Source: Lytechinus pictus
Lineage: Eukaryota > Echinodermata > Echinoidea > Temnopleuroida > Toxopneustidae
Assembly: GCF_037042905.1 (NCBI RefSeq)
Contig: NC_087257.1
Location: 28,790,001 to 28,854,000, forward strand
DNA length: 64,000 bases
Reading direction: 5' to 3'
Part shown: in pieces, positions 37,001-52,000 of the stretch
How positions within the stretch are numbered: the stretch's first letter is position 1
How the letters are laid out: the number at the start of each line of letters is the position of its first letter
Notes under the pieces: model-generated
Databases searched by the model: none
The model's input: the letters and a program-made list of their open reading frames with translations, nothing else
What the model was told of the DNA's origin: nothing
Position numbers and translations under genes: made by a program

Positions 37001-40000
37001 AAAATCCAAACAACGTACTGTACACTGCATATTACATGTGCGTTTTGATATTAAAATGAAAATACAGAGTACAGTATACACATCTATGTGTGTTTGTTTA
37101 TCATTTTTTGTTTTCATGTGATTGTTGTTGTTTTTACATTGATAATGGGATTTCTTTTGTTCTTGATAATATAGTTGCCTATTTATTACACTTCCTTATT
37201 GCCTGTCTCCATGGTCTGTTGATTCTCTGTCAAAATAAATTTGATTACAGTTTTGCGACAATACAAAACATAAGGAATAAAAATAAGGAAGATAGCATTG
37301 TGGAACAGATATAATGGCATTGCAAATTGGTCTGAAATCAAGAATGACAAAGTGACATCACTACTATGAGCTATTGTCAGGAGTTTAACGGTGCATACCC
37401 TCAGTAAAAACATTCTATGATAATCTGAATTATCAGTCTACCACAGGTTAAAGGAAAATATGTAATGTAATGTACTGTACATGGAGCAAACTTGGAACAA
37501 AATGTTGAAACTTCTAAAAGACTTCTCTAATAACCAACTTATTGATCAAATCAAAGTAACACTGAAACATGTATGACCTGTCCTTGAGACGACGTTGTGA
37601 CAACCTCACACATTAAAATCTTTTAACAGATTTTCAAGTTCAACTTAAGCTTGTATCTACCATGATACTGACAGAGTGTGAAGCTGGAAAAGGTGAAAAC
37701 AATGAGTTGCTGTTGTGGCTGGGGGCAATGTTTTCTCCAGACTTGGTGGAATGTTTCATAAAGCTGTTGGTAAGTTAAGAGAGACTTTAAAAATGACTGG
37801 TAAACCTTTCTTACGTGCTAAATAATCAACAATGAACATTTAATGGTCAATATCATTTACCACAAGAAAGGATCACCAGTCGTTCTTAAAGACACTCTCA
37901 ACTTACGAACAGCTTTATGAAACAGCCCCCAGTTCATTCCATTGAATCCTTTATAACTTTGAATAAAGGTGATTTCACACTTCATGAATAACAGAATCAG
38001 TCAAATAATATTTCACATAGAAAGAGGAAGAGTGAAACATTGATGCAATTACATGGGTATTTAAACAAAACAGCTTTATTTCTTAGGTGGACTTGGTCAT
38101 TTTAAAGATACTACAATTTTAAGTACAGTATAAACTTAAGGCCTGAGTACTTCAAAAAAAGTTCTTACCATGAAAATAATACCAACTTTATTGCTACTTT
38201 TCAGTGGTCCAAAGTTCAACAGGTTAATAAAAAATGTAGTACAATATCATTTCTTGGGTATTCAATAACTACTGTACATGTACATACATATACACTGTAC
38301 AGTGATGTATATGTACATGTATACAACACTCAGCTTTTCGGAACGAGCCCTCGCTTTATTGAAGTAAAATTTGCAACGCACTATAAAAGTGGTCTAAATT
38401 TAAAGCCTTCCCGGAATGCAACTTCATTGTATTCTGTGTAGCTTGTATTATACTGTAGTTTTCTTGTTGTTCCTTGTTGTTTAATGGGGAATCCAACCCA
38501 AATAAATACTTGTTTTTATAAGGAAAAAATAAATCAGACAAGTTGATAGGTGAAAGTTTGAACAATATTGGACAAACAACAAGAAAGTTATGAATTCTTA
38601 AAAGTTGTAAATATTGGTAATCACTATACCCATGGAGACTACAAATTGGCCGCATATAAGATGTCATTGTGATGTAAGGCAAGGAATACTCTTCCATGTA
38701 CTCCAATACATATTATGACTAAAATGTCATTTTTCCCAAAAGTTTTATTTCAAATTTTTCTTTCATGAGGACATTAAACAGTATACAACCTGGGTTATAT
38801 TTAGATTACTGCCCCAGGGGAATGGGTACTTTATAGGAGAAAACCACAAATCCCTGATAATAAAGTACAGGCCTATGGGAAAGTTGTCCTTGCCCCTTGT
38901 CATAATTTACTTACCCAGTTGCCAATTTGAAATCTCCATAGTATTAGTGATCTCAATTCTAAAGCAGCTATAACTTTTTTATTGCTTGTCTGATTTCTTT
39001 CAAACTTTCACCATTCTGTTTAATTTATTTTTCTCCTTCCCAACACAATATTCCATGGCCAAGGCCGGATTCCCCTTTAAGTTTCAATAGGGTCTGTGGC
39101 CGCAGACTACGAATATGACTCCTTGTTCCAGCAGAAGAAGCATTCATTTTTCAATGCAGCAAAGACATTGTCTCTTTGACACAAAAATACATCCATGGGC
39201 AATCATTCAAGGTCGCATCTCTTTCAATTCAATGATCCTTAATATCAGACATGCATTCAATGCAAATTCTACATAGAATTCACCCTTTTCACAGTCATAT
39301 GTTGAGCTTATTATTATCATTACATGCAAAGCATGGGTGTCTGCATCTTTGTTATGTTGACAATATTGACTTGTTAAAGTAAAGTGTATAGTGCCATGTC
39401 TGTAAACTATACATACTGTACATTACATGTACATGTACTGAGCACAGAATAAGTGTTTGTTAATTCAAAAATATAAAAAATAAAAGCAATTACAAACAAT
39501 GCACATAAAATAAGGAAAAAAGTTTTGACGATGTGAAATGATTATTTTGGCTGCCCTAATAGGGTAGTCATGCTAAAGCCGGGGTAATAGTATGCAACGC
39601 TCAGAAACATTTGTATTACAGTAAGTGCTATATAAATGTTGCATATCATTATTAATTATAATTTTATGTAATAATAATAATAGTCAGTTCTTGTACAGTG
39701 CATAACATATTTTGAATAACGTCTCTATGTGGTTCCAAAGGACTTGGATATTATTACCCTGGCTGTAGATCAAGCAGTTAGCTTCCAGCGCTCGGCATTT
39801 CAAGGAATAAATTCCTGCCAGGTACCCATTCACCTCACCTGGGTTGAGTGCAGCACAATGTGGATAAATTTCTTGCTGAAGGAAACTACGCCATGGCTGG
39901 GATTTGAACCCACGACCCTCTCCTTCAAAGTCCAGAGACTAATCCACTGGGCCACAAAACTCCATGTAATAAGATGAAAGTGAGGACATGACATCATTTA

Positions 40001-43000
40001 TACCCATGACGACATGCAACTCATGCATACCACGGAAAAATGTTAATCTGAACCAATAGGGAAAAATCCAACAAGCATAACACTGACAATTTTATCAAAA
40101 TCGGATGTAAAATAAGAAAGTTATGACATTCTAAAGTTTCCCTTATTTTTCACAAAATAGTTATATGCACAAATCAGTGACATCGAAATGAATTATACAA
40201 TATTTCAATTTTTACAAATTTGACAAGATGCACCAAGTTGACTGAACCATAAAATGTTAAAATGTTAAATGGTAATTTCCGATGTTCAGGGAGGAATAAA
40301 GCTTTCCTTCACATGATGAGGGGAAATTTACATGTGGAATATTTCGTATTTCTATGAATAAAATACAAAAGAAATAGTGAGTGGGTGACATCATCAGTCC
40401 CCACATTAACATAAAGACCAGGATGTGCATATAACTGTTTTGTGAAATTAAGCGAAATTTGAAAATGTCATGAATTTCTTATTTCACATCCGATTTTGAT
40501 GAAATTTTCAGCGTTATGCTAGTTGGATTTTGCTCTTTTTATTCAAATCAACTTTTTGTTGGGATGAACTTGTCCTTTAAAATTCAATGACTTTGTTTAT
40601 TTGTTTTCACATTGTGATGTATTTTTCAGTGTTTACTCAGTAAATTTCACCCTAATATCATTTTCAGCCCGGATTACCCCTTTTTCACTTACTGTGAAAA
40701 TGTCACATATAAATTTGTATGCAACATATCCCACTTTTAATATCAGAGATTCAAGAGAAAAGTACTGACTCTAACATATTCATTGTTTTTAAAATTATCA
40801 TACATGTACATGTATGTATCTAAAATGAAGTCATGAAGAATCTTCATGTTGGCTAGCTCTCCTTCCATTCAAAAAGATGATCTGTTCTACGGCAGGATAG
40901 CCACGTTAATTCAATTTTGCTGGAGAAAAATGTAATGAAATCCCCATCATTTTTCCAGATATATCTCTTTTTGGATAGCTTTCAAGAAGCAGGCTGACTG
41001 GCTTTTGACCTTTTGGTTATTACATTCAGGTAGGGGTTGGATGTAACAGAGCTTGCATCTTTGCACTTTTGCAGACAGGTAGTTTCAAGACACAAACATA
41101 TATATGGTTTTGCATATTTTCTTGTTGAAGTGTCAAATCCGAGTCTGTGCTTGCAGACTAGACCTTTTATTACCCTGGTGGGTGTTTCATAAAGCTGTTC
41201 GTAAGTTAAGAGAGACTTTAAGAATGACTGGTGACCCTTTCTTACACGCAAAACCATCGCTAATGAATATACCATTTGCCATAAGAAAGGATCACCAGTC
41301 GTTCTTAAAGTCACTCTTAACTTACGAACAGCTTTATGAAACACCCACCTGGTGTAATACAGTGTATTGAAAAGGAGACCTTTATTAAAAAAAACTGAGA
41401 GGAAAAAAATGAAATTAATGAAAATTTCATCATGATATATATTTATCAGATAAATTTATCAGCAAAAATAGTGTATAACATTGAGAAATGTTTATATAAT
41501 ATAGTGTACATAATCTTTTTGCATGTACATATACATGGAACCCTACAATATGCACCTGCACTTTATAATTTGTAGCTGAATTCCAGGGCTGCCACGCAGT
41601 TAAGTTTACACAGTGTGTTATAGAAAATATAACTTTATTCTTTGTTTTGACAGATATTTCATGTACTCTTGTATTTTATTTGTTATGGAAACGTTGCATA
41701 AATCATGAAATTAAATTTCATAGAAACAAAAGAATATTGTTGCCATTTCATGGCCTATAAAGGAAGTTTGTCTGAAGTAGAATGCACACCTTAAAAAACC
41801 TTTCATGGTTGCCCGGATCTGGCAACCAATACAATTTTCAGGTGGTTTGAAGCATGAACAAGTCGTTATAATTCACTTTTTATTTTGAATGGGTCAATAT
41901 GAAATTACCGAACAAGATCTTTTCATTGTGGGTCTTGTTTCTGGTTTTAAATACAAAAACTTTTTTCTTCCCAAGTCAGATGTGAATATTTGCAAGGATA
42001 AAATCATCAGGAAATGATTAAAGCTGAACAAGTTCTCATATTGGGATGATTTCACATATTGGGTGCAAATATGCCTACATAGTAGAATGAGGAGCACTGC
42101 TCAAAAAACAGACCTGCCTAATTATAAATTTATTAAATCCTCCGAGTCTGTTTGAGCACTTGTAATGTAATTTTAGAATATCTGGATAAAGAATCAGTAT
42201 TTCATAGTGAAGACCGGTATTAATGGCAATAACACAGTATATAGATCTTCCACACATGCCCATAAGATTATCAAGAGCTTCACTAGGGTAAAAACACTGC
42301 ATTTCTCAATTTTGGAGGAAAATTACTTTTTAATGACTTTACATGACCAATATATCAAGGGATGTATTTTTTATATATCTCAATCTTTAAACAAAATCAC
42401 TACATGTACATGTATGGCACTACATGTTTGCCGCATTAAAGAGAAGAATATCATATCATGTACACCGTTAATATCTAGCATATTTTTTTTATTGAAATCA
42501 TTTTGGGGCAGGGTGCTACATAAGCACTTGCCCGATTGCCCGGGGCAAGTAAAAGTTAGAGTCAGGCAAGTGTTTTCAAGTAAAGACCAAAACTACTTGC
42601 CCGAACTGGGCAAGCAAAATTCTCACAGTAGAATTACCAAAATTAGGATCAATATGATATGATATTGTCCCTAAGTTTGGTCATGGCAGGCAAGATAAAA
42701 TCACTTTGGAAAAAGAAATGCAATAACAAAGTAGATCAGTTCATGTCAAAGGGAGAAAAAGGTAAATGGTTTATAAAACCGCAAAACTTTCTTTTCAAGA
42801 GGAAACTTTTTTTTCAAGGATTTTTTTCGGGCAAGTGAAATAGATTATTGGGCAAGAATATTCCAACTATTTAAAAAAATACTTGCGCGACTGGGCAAGT
42901 GCTTTTAAAAAGTTACGTAGCACCCTGTTTTGGGGGTTCAGAAAAGTTTTTCATTCAACCACAGAATGGCCTTAATTTTGGTGGAATCAATCAATACCTA

Positions 43001-46000
43001 ATACACATGTAAATTCCTCTATACATTGTACATACTGTATATCTGAGTATAAATTTATTAAACTTATGTTAAAGTTTCATGAACTACATGTAGGTCCATA
43101 TACTTTCTAAGTTATGCTGTCATTTCCTTCGGTTAAGATTTGATGTTGACGCAGTCGCCATCAGAAAAGCAGCGCCTATAGTCTACTCTGCTATGCAGGT
43201 GAGACAAAAATTGGTTTTGAGATTGAACTTCATGGACCCCTATGAAAAGTGGCATTTGCTGAGAGGGTGCCCCATCCCACGAGTGATAAATAAATGAATG
43301 AATTAATGAAATAAAATAAATGTCAAATAAACTTTACCTTTAAACATCTATGAAATGGACAGTGAAGTTGCATTGTGAATAATTGATACTCACAACTTGT
43401 ACATGTCCATGTAATTTAATATACATGTAGCCACAGAAATAGCATGCAATGCTTTATATAATGAAAGCATACAGTATTTCCTTGACTTTCCGGATATAAA
43501 CATCAGGCTCTATGTACATGTATGTACTTTCAATAGGTTTCACATTACCATGCAATCTTATTTTGTGGCACTTGATGTTGACAACTGGTTCCCATTATTC
43601 ACGATTCTTTCTTTCTCTCAAGAAATCAAAATGTGTATAATGTATGCTATCCTATGCCTTCTATCTAATATTTCTTTCATTCTTTCTTCATGCTTTCTCA
43701 ATTTCTCCTTCTTTCAACTCTTCCTCCTTCAACGTCTCCTCCTCTTTCTTTTTATCATTGCTTCCTCTTACTCAAATAAAAATTTAACTTTCACGTTTCC
43801 ATTATCCACTCCTCCCCAGGGCTGCCATCACCTCCTTTTCTTCTTCTTCCACTTCAAACAAAATATTTTCTTTGCGATGGCTATTTTTTCGCAACCTATT
43901 GGCCAAATCCGCAACATTGGGGGAGTTTAATTAATATTGCAGCTAATAGGAATTTTCAAGGACTCTTTTGAACATTGGGGGGGCCAAATCACCCAAGCCC
44001 CCATGTAATTCTTCCATGTTTCACTTTATCCTCTTCTTTATACTTTAGATCTCCCTTTCCCTTTCTCATCATCCTCCTCCTCCTACTCCTCATTTTCTCC
44101 TTTGCTCTTCTCATCTTTATTCTCCTCTTCCTCCATCTGCTCATCCCCATCACCCTCATTATTTCCTCCTTTGCTCCTTCTTGTCTTTATTCTCCACTCC
44201 CCACCCCCCCCCCCTCCTCCTCCTGGTCTTTCTCTGCCCCCACTTCAAGTTTGTTATTGTTATCATTATTTTTCCTCTTCCTCCTTTTTCCCTTTTTTCC
44301 TCTATTAAACTCTCCTCACCCTTTTCTTTCTACCCCTCTTCCTCACCCATATTCCTTCCTATATCAGAGCTGCCAAGTTGTATTTTGCATTTTCAGTATT
44401 CTTATCCCCCAAAATCAGTATTTTTATAAAAATATCAGTATTTTTACCGTGTGAGATAAATATGCAGACCTGCCAACCTCTGGGAATGAAAAACTGTTTC
44501 TGTGATAAAAAAACTGTATTTTTCGCCAAAAAAGTGTATTTCATAATAAAATGCTTGGCGCACTTGCTCATCGCGGCGGTCAAGCTGCATGCAAGCTCAA
44601 ATGCGCACTGCTCTTGCAGATGGGGAAAAAAAACATTAAAACATGTGTATATCTTCACCCTGGTTTTAACAAAATGATTGAAAAAAAAAACAAGTTACCT
44701 GAAATTACATTGATCTAATAACCATATTTGTGTACGTTTTATGAAATAGAGACATTTAGAGATTATTTTTCTCAATAAATTACGATTTAGTAAAAAAAAA
44801 AGAAAAAACGTACTGCCGTATTTTGGTTGCAAAAACGTACTAAATACGGCTAAAACATACTGGTTGGCAGGTCTGCTATCTGCTTCTATGTTTGATCTGT
44901 ACATTGTAGACCAATCGTATGTACTCCCAAGCTACCCTCCCCCCCCCCTAAAAAAAAAAAATCTGTCTCACTTTTCTCTGTGAAACATCCTCTTCCCCTC
45001 TCTTGTTCCTTGACACACTTTGTCCATCCTTTTCATAACAGTGAACATTTTGCTTGAATTTTTAAAACTATGTCAATTACTACTAACAGTCTCTTTCAAA
45101 TTTTTACCCTATCTCATTACTCAATATCCATGCCTTTCTCTCTCTCTCTCTCTCTCCTTCCTCTCCTTCCTCCCCTTCCCCTTTGCCTGTAGTCTGCAGC
45201 ACAGACCCTGATTGAAATTTTGATCAATAAGTGTGTCTCCACGCAAAGACTAGCACATACAAAACTTGCTGTTTCAATTCAGTAGGGCCTTCAGTACACA
45301 AGACATGAGTAGGATGCAATTCAGGCTCTTTATTGAGTTAAGGGTTCGCACAGAAGACTACTTTGCCTCTACCATGGACCCACAGAGCAGCAGGTCCATG
45401 CCTCTAGTAATAAGCACAACGGGTTTGCAAACCATTATTAATTCTTTCCTCCTCCGTTGCCTCTTCAATAGGAAGGGGGCAGAGTTCCTAGAGAATCTCT
45501 CCAAAAATAGAGAACCGTTTCAGACACCACTCCTCTCGCTATTTCCTTACAAAGACTCCCTTTGCTTGCCGTTGCTATCGGCAACAAAGATCACATCTGC
45601 GCTGATGGCACGTTCCCTATAGTCTGCCAGCTTAGTTGGGTATTTTCCATCCTGTCTTGTCTATGATACCGATGATGCATCAATGTGCTCTATGCAACAA
45701 AACTGTATAAACTGCAGTACACTATCTTGTGAGGGTTCTCAACTTGCATTAAAAATAGATGATCTTTTATATACGTACATTGTGTTTGTACAAGTAGGTC
45801 GCCCAACTCGGAAAGCAACAAGTGTGGATAACGTGCATCTGCTAGCCTAAAAGCACAGGCCCAGATTCACATATTTATTTATTTTTATCTATAGTCTAAA
45901 TTTATACAGGACTTATGGACTGGAGAGTAATGTAATTCTAGCTCTATTACTGTACACAGGTTTAAAGCAGCTACAGTCCATAATCATACATTAATTATTT

Positions 46001-49000
46001 CACATTTGTTTTACAATGAGTTTTATAACCATCATTAGACTTTGATTTGTACGTAACACTGGAATTTGTAATTCATAGCTATAAAAAAATCATTAGTAAT
46101 TGGTCTGATGTGGTGTGATATCACTGCACACATCTACATTATACAGTATAGTTCTGATGGCTATCAAAAAGAGATTTCAGTTAAGACTGGAGACATATTT
46201 CCTGAACTCCACAGGAAAAACAATTTGATGAACCATGAAAAAAAAAAGAATACATGTACATGTAGATATTCCCTCTAGTGGTATACATATTTTTACCATT
46301 AAAAAATGTCATTATGTACATAGAAAAATTATGCTTTCTCATTTAAAGGTCAAGTCCACCCCAGAAAATTGTTGATTCGAATTGATAGAGAAAAATCAAA
46401 CAAACATAACGCTGCAAATTTCATCGAAATCGGATGTAAAATAAGAAGTTATGACATTTTTAATTTACGCTTATTTTTCACAAAACAGTTAAATGCACAA
46501 CTCAGCGATATGCAAATGAGAGAGTCGTTGATGTCCATCACTCACTATTTCTTTTTTTTTAATTGTTTGAATAATACAATATTTCCATTTTTACAGATTT
46601 GACAATAAGGACCAACTTAACTTAACCATAAACTGTTAAAATAATGGTAATTCCACATGTTCAGGAAGAAATAAAACTTTGTTTCACTTGACAAGGAGGA
46701 GAAAATTAGAATATTTCATATAATAAAATACAAAAGAAATAGTGAGTGGGTGACGTCACCAGTCTGCCAAATTGCATACCGACCAGGATGTGCATATAAT
46801 TGTTTTGTGAAATTAAGCGAAACTTTAAAATGTCATAACTTTCTTATTTTACGTCCGATTTTGATGAAATTTTCACTGTTTTGCTTGTTGGATTCTTCTC
46901 CTTTTTTTTCAAATCAACGTTTTGTTGGGGTGGACTTGTCTTGTCCTTTAATAGTTCAACATTTCAAGTACCGAGTATATGACAACTACGTTTTTTATGT
47001 ACAGATTATAACTCTTCAACGGTGATAAGGCATCAAGTTCCAACATTCACATTTTGTCCACTTTAATAGTCTGTATCATTTCCCCATAAGAGCAGACTAA
47101 TTTCCTTCTTACAAAGTTCCTGTGCAAATGCATACATGTATAACTCTGTATTGATCATCGACTGCCTGTCTTAAAAACACTTCAGGGTTGTATTAATTCT
47201 ATGACTTTTAATAAAACAATGACTCACAAACTTTTATTATATTTTTACACCCTTTCCTCCCTCTCATTGTGCTGATATTACTCTTTTTTTGAGAAAGCTC
47301 TAAACAACAAAAAGGTACTTGACTATGGTTTTAAAGTGGCAGCATGCTTTCATGCATGTGTAGATTACAGTGTAATGTATATGTACAAAAATACTACTCT
47401 CAACAGGCTTTAACTGTGGAGTTTACTGTGAAATCTGCTGTTTTGGGGTTGTTGAGTGTTCAAGTGTTGTCAATGAATGCTGATAAGGATTCTACTTCAT
47501 TTTTTCACAATCTACTCCAGCATCTACCCTACACAAAGCCAGTATATATGTATCAAATCATGAGACTGAAATTAGAAAGAGAGATTACATTGGCATTATT
47601 GGCATTTGATTGTACATTCAATTCTTTAGGGGGAAATTGTACATGTATTTAAAATGTTATCAAGAAAAGAGAACAAAGTGTGAGATTACTTGTTATAATT
47701 GTCCCCCACTTCACAATATACTGTAATCCTCTAAAGTCAAGTCTAGGCATGTACATGTACATACATGTACAGAGTAGGTACAGTACAGTACAATGGATGT
47801 ACAACAATGCATCAAGATACTGATGTGCACGTACTTTGTTTTCCAGTGACTTCATGAAATTAATTTTGAGATGAATTTGTAGGAGAAATATGTCCCAGCC
47901 CTCCCCCTTCAGCATCAGGGCAAGTAAAATCACTCCAGGTTCCAACTTCCAAAGTGATGAAATGGCCCTCTTCATGTGTCCCTACATAAACATATATACA
48001 TGTACTTGTAATTTGTGCAACTACACAGCAATGTATGGTAGGGGTCCTAAAGCTAAGCACCACTCATCGCGCATCCAATGACGAAATGCGCACTCTGTGT
48101 GTGGAACTGTGACTGCAGAGTAACAAACGATTCCTATTCAATTTTTCTACACATGCTGCAATAAATCACTAAATGCAGAAAAATCAGCCACTGTTTGGAA
48201 TTTTGGAGTTATATTCACTTTAATATCATATTTTCCTATTATAATATAAGTATTTTAGAAATTGCGGCACAGGAAATACTATTTCTTTGCATGATAAATC
48301 AAGTGCGTAGCTTTAAGACCCCTTCTACATCAGGTGGCGAAATCAAGAGCTGTTTGGAAAACACGGCGGGAGTTTTGTATTATTAAAGTGAGTTTTGTGA
48401 AATGTTCTTCTCTTGGTTCTTTAGACTATGTATTTTATACCACAAATTAGTGAAAGTTTTCTTTTCTGTTATTTACCAGGGTTCTTAAAGCATTTTCAGG
48501 GGTGAAATCGCCCCAAGCCCAATATAAGTTTTACATTGGAACATTTCCATGTAAAATGAGTTTGTGAACAGAAATGTTCATGAATTTTGTAATCGTATTT
48601 GAGTAAAAAAAAATGTACAGTGCATAAACTTGTTTGTTTGCTTTTGATTGGACCCTGGCCTCACACATGTAAATATTAGTGCTGATACCTGTTGCAAAAC
48701 TGACAAGATAAAATATAGTAAGGGTGTGTTCAATGTTGATTTTCAAATTTAAATGGCAACATATATTGTGATTGAAAACTCAATTACAAATTACTGAACG
48801 CATACACGATCAGCTTGTGCACCGTTTAGTGTAAAAAATATACATGTAAAGCCGTATATATGTTGATCGTCTTTCAATTTCCGCTTTCGTTAGCGCAGCT
48901 TTAGTGCGCAGTTTGACCCATCATAAGAAAGGTCAGTTCTAGCACCTGTTTGTGTAGGCATCCACTGCGAGAGCAAATCTAAAGACGTTTCAAAACTGAA

Positions 49001-52000
49001 ATGTGTTCAAAGTCCCATTTGCGATGCTCAAGGTTGTAAAATTTGAGCTGATCGCATTTACAAACACAGCTTTTTCGACGTTTAAATTTTCCTCAGAATC
49101 ATGATTTGAAAGACTTACTTTTATGACAGGGAATGGAGGACATTGAACACATCCTTTGTCTCTCATTATATCCGAGTTTTGTAATCAATCATGTTTTATG
49201 TTGCCATTTAAATTTGGAAACCGACATTGAACACACCCTAAGTACGACATGAAACCTATATGTAGGCCTATAGATACAAGGCATGTTCACACAAGAGATT
49301 CATATATGTACACAGTCATATTATCAACATTATGCAAACCCCTCAAGAGAATTCTACAGGGACATTGATTTTCCAATACGGGAATCATAACAGAAAATCT
49401 TTTAGGCTCACTATAAAACATGTTTACATTTGTCTGGATTAACAGCAACATCTTGGTGCATGTTTTACTGGGCTTTACGTATATTGAGATGGGCACAAGT
49501 GGAAATACACCTGTACTTGAATAGGGAATTATTCTGAGAAAATGAAAATTATGCTTTTGAAAACCTATACATATACAGTGATAACGTTGAGTGGAATATG
49601 TGACACTCGTGAAAATACATGTTCTCTTGAAACCAAATTTGACATGTACAGACTAGTTTTCCATTCACATGCCTACAGAGCATCCAAACCAATGCAAAAC
49701 CCCAGAGAGGTGATCTTTGAGATTGCTCCAGAAAACTTGTGACAAGAGGCCCATAACACAAAGCTTAGCAATGATCGTAGACACATTTTTCTATGATTGA
49801 TTCCATTGACTACGATGTACAATCAATCGTGAAAATCAAGCATACGTTTAATAATAGCTAACCTTTGTTTTACGGTACCCTGGAACACGTTTAAGTGAAC
49901 CAGGCAAATCATTTTTTTTTTAGGGGTGTGGGGCTTCTTTTTATAATCTAATGCCTATAAAATCTGCTGCATTGGAGGAACATTGGAGTGAATACCCGGT
50001 AGGGATTTTCCAAGGCCTCTTTTTTAATTACCAGGGCTCTTTTGAGCATTTTGGGGGCAAACTCACCCCAAGTCCCCAATGCCTGCATCCGTACCCACTG
50101 CTCCACCGCTTCATTCTACATGCACATCGCTCTTAACGATGGGATCGGTCCGGCAACTGAGTGAGAACGGGCCAATCAACATCCCACATGTACTTGTACA
50201 TTTCTGGCATGCAATTGAGTGTTTGAATACCAGCAGAAACATTGTATGTCAAACTGTATTGATTGCTGACTTGGAGGCTGGTTTCAGGAAATACATGCAT
50301 TATAAAAACAAGGAAATCTTGTCCAACATCCAAGGTTATTCTTGAGAGTGTGAAACTGTAACTTACATGTATAGCCAGACCTTCATTTTTGAGGAGCGCG
50401 ATCGCGCCGGCGCTCCTAAAAAAAAAATAAGGAAAACAAAAAATCGCGCTCCTAAAAAAAAATTGCTAAAATTTCACATTTTACATCTTTAAATCCATGA
50501 AATGGCCATCTATTTTCCATAAAAAAATTGCGCTCCTAAAAAAAAAATTGCTAAAATTTCACATTTTACATCTTTAAATCCATGAAATGGCCATCTATTT
50601 TCCATAATTCCTTGAAATTATTTTGATTTAGTTGAAAACTATCACAAAAATGAAGAATATTCACCTCTTTCCCGACTCTGATTTGAACTTACACTCTGTC
50701 AATATTGTAGTCCCACATGTAGACTTCCATGGTGTTGCCATGAAAATCTACATACTGTATGGGACTACAATACTTACCGAGTTTAAATTCAAATCAGAGT
50801 CGGGAAAGAGGTGAAATATTCTTCTTTTTTTTTTTGAGCAGGAGCGCGGTATTTTGTAAACGTATTGAACCAGGCCTACTTTCACCACAGATTAATTAAT
50901 AGCTACACAGCTATTGCATATATACGATGTTAAGAAAAATCTACAATTTATCATACATGTATTGTATTGAATTGATCTGAGCTCCTCAAGGAGAGCGATT
51001 CTGAGGAGCTCAATTGAGCTCCTCAAAAAAATAAGGAGAGCGATTTATTGAGCTCCACGAAATTATAAACATGAGTAAACTGTATTACTTGTTTATTCTA
51101 CCCCACATAGACTATTGTTCGGTGGTTTGGGGAAAATGTAACAAAACGGACTTGATAAAACTGCAACGTACCCAGAACAGATATGCAATACTAGTTCTTA
51201 ACGCAGACAACACAACTACCAAAGAAACTCTACTTAATAGTCTCGGATGGCAAAGCGTTGACAGAAGAATTAACTATCAGTATTGTATTTCTGTCTTTAA
51301 AATACTTCATGACTTAGCACCCTATTACTTGAATGGTCTTGCTACAAAACGTCCTATCTATTATGTCACCCGCCATTCTACATTAAATCCACTGTTCATA
51401 CCAAAACCCAGTACTGAATTTAAAAAACGGTCATTTTCATTCGTAGCCCCCAGTATCTACAACAAACTACCAACCTATATTTGTACGGCAACTACACTCA
51501 ATTCTTTTAAGACCCAAATACACACAATCAACCTGTCATTGTTAAAATAATGCAGGAAATTGCTGGTTCATTTTCTGTTTTAATCGTACTAATAGAAGTC
51601 AAACTTTTTATGTCGTGCTGGTTACCGGTTTCCTTTTCCTTTTTCATGTCTTGTTTTGTTATGCTTTTAGCTAAGTTTTTTAGTTTAGTTTAGTTTAGTT
51701 CAGTTTAGTTCATTTTAGTTCAATAGACCAGTTCGTAGTTACTCATGGACAATTTTGGTCAAATGACCTTTCATTTCTTTCATTATGATAGGCAGATTTC
51801 AAAGCAAGATATTACGTATGCATGCCTTACATAGCGGGATGAAGAAATTGAATAGACCAGGTGACTAGAATAGCACATAAATGAACACTCTATGAAGGTA
51901 TTTGTTGCATTTCTACTTTGAATGCATACTAGAGGATGCTGTACAATGTACTTGGCAAACTGTGAAATATACTAGTCATTCGTGGACGCATTTTTTTTGT

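Noticed and set aside
43550-44454. Several Ser/Pro/Leu/Phe-rich open frames
   Set aside because: Pyrimidine-rich low-complexity DNA; no domain or splice pattern.
51673-51722. Telomere-like TTTAG repeats
   Set aside because: Internal, short and following a LINE fragment; explained as its 3' tail.
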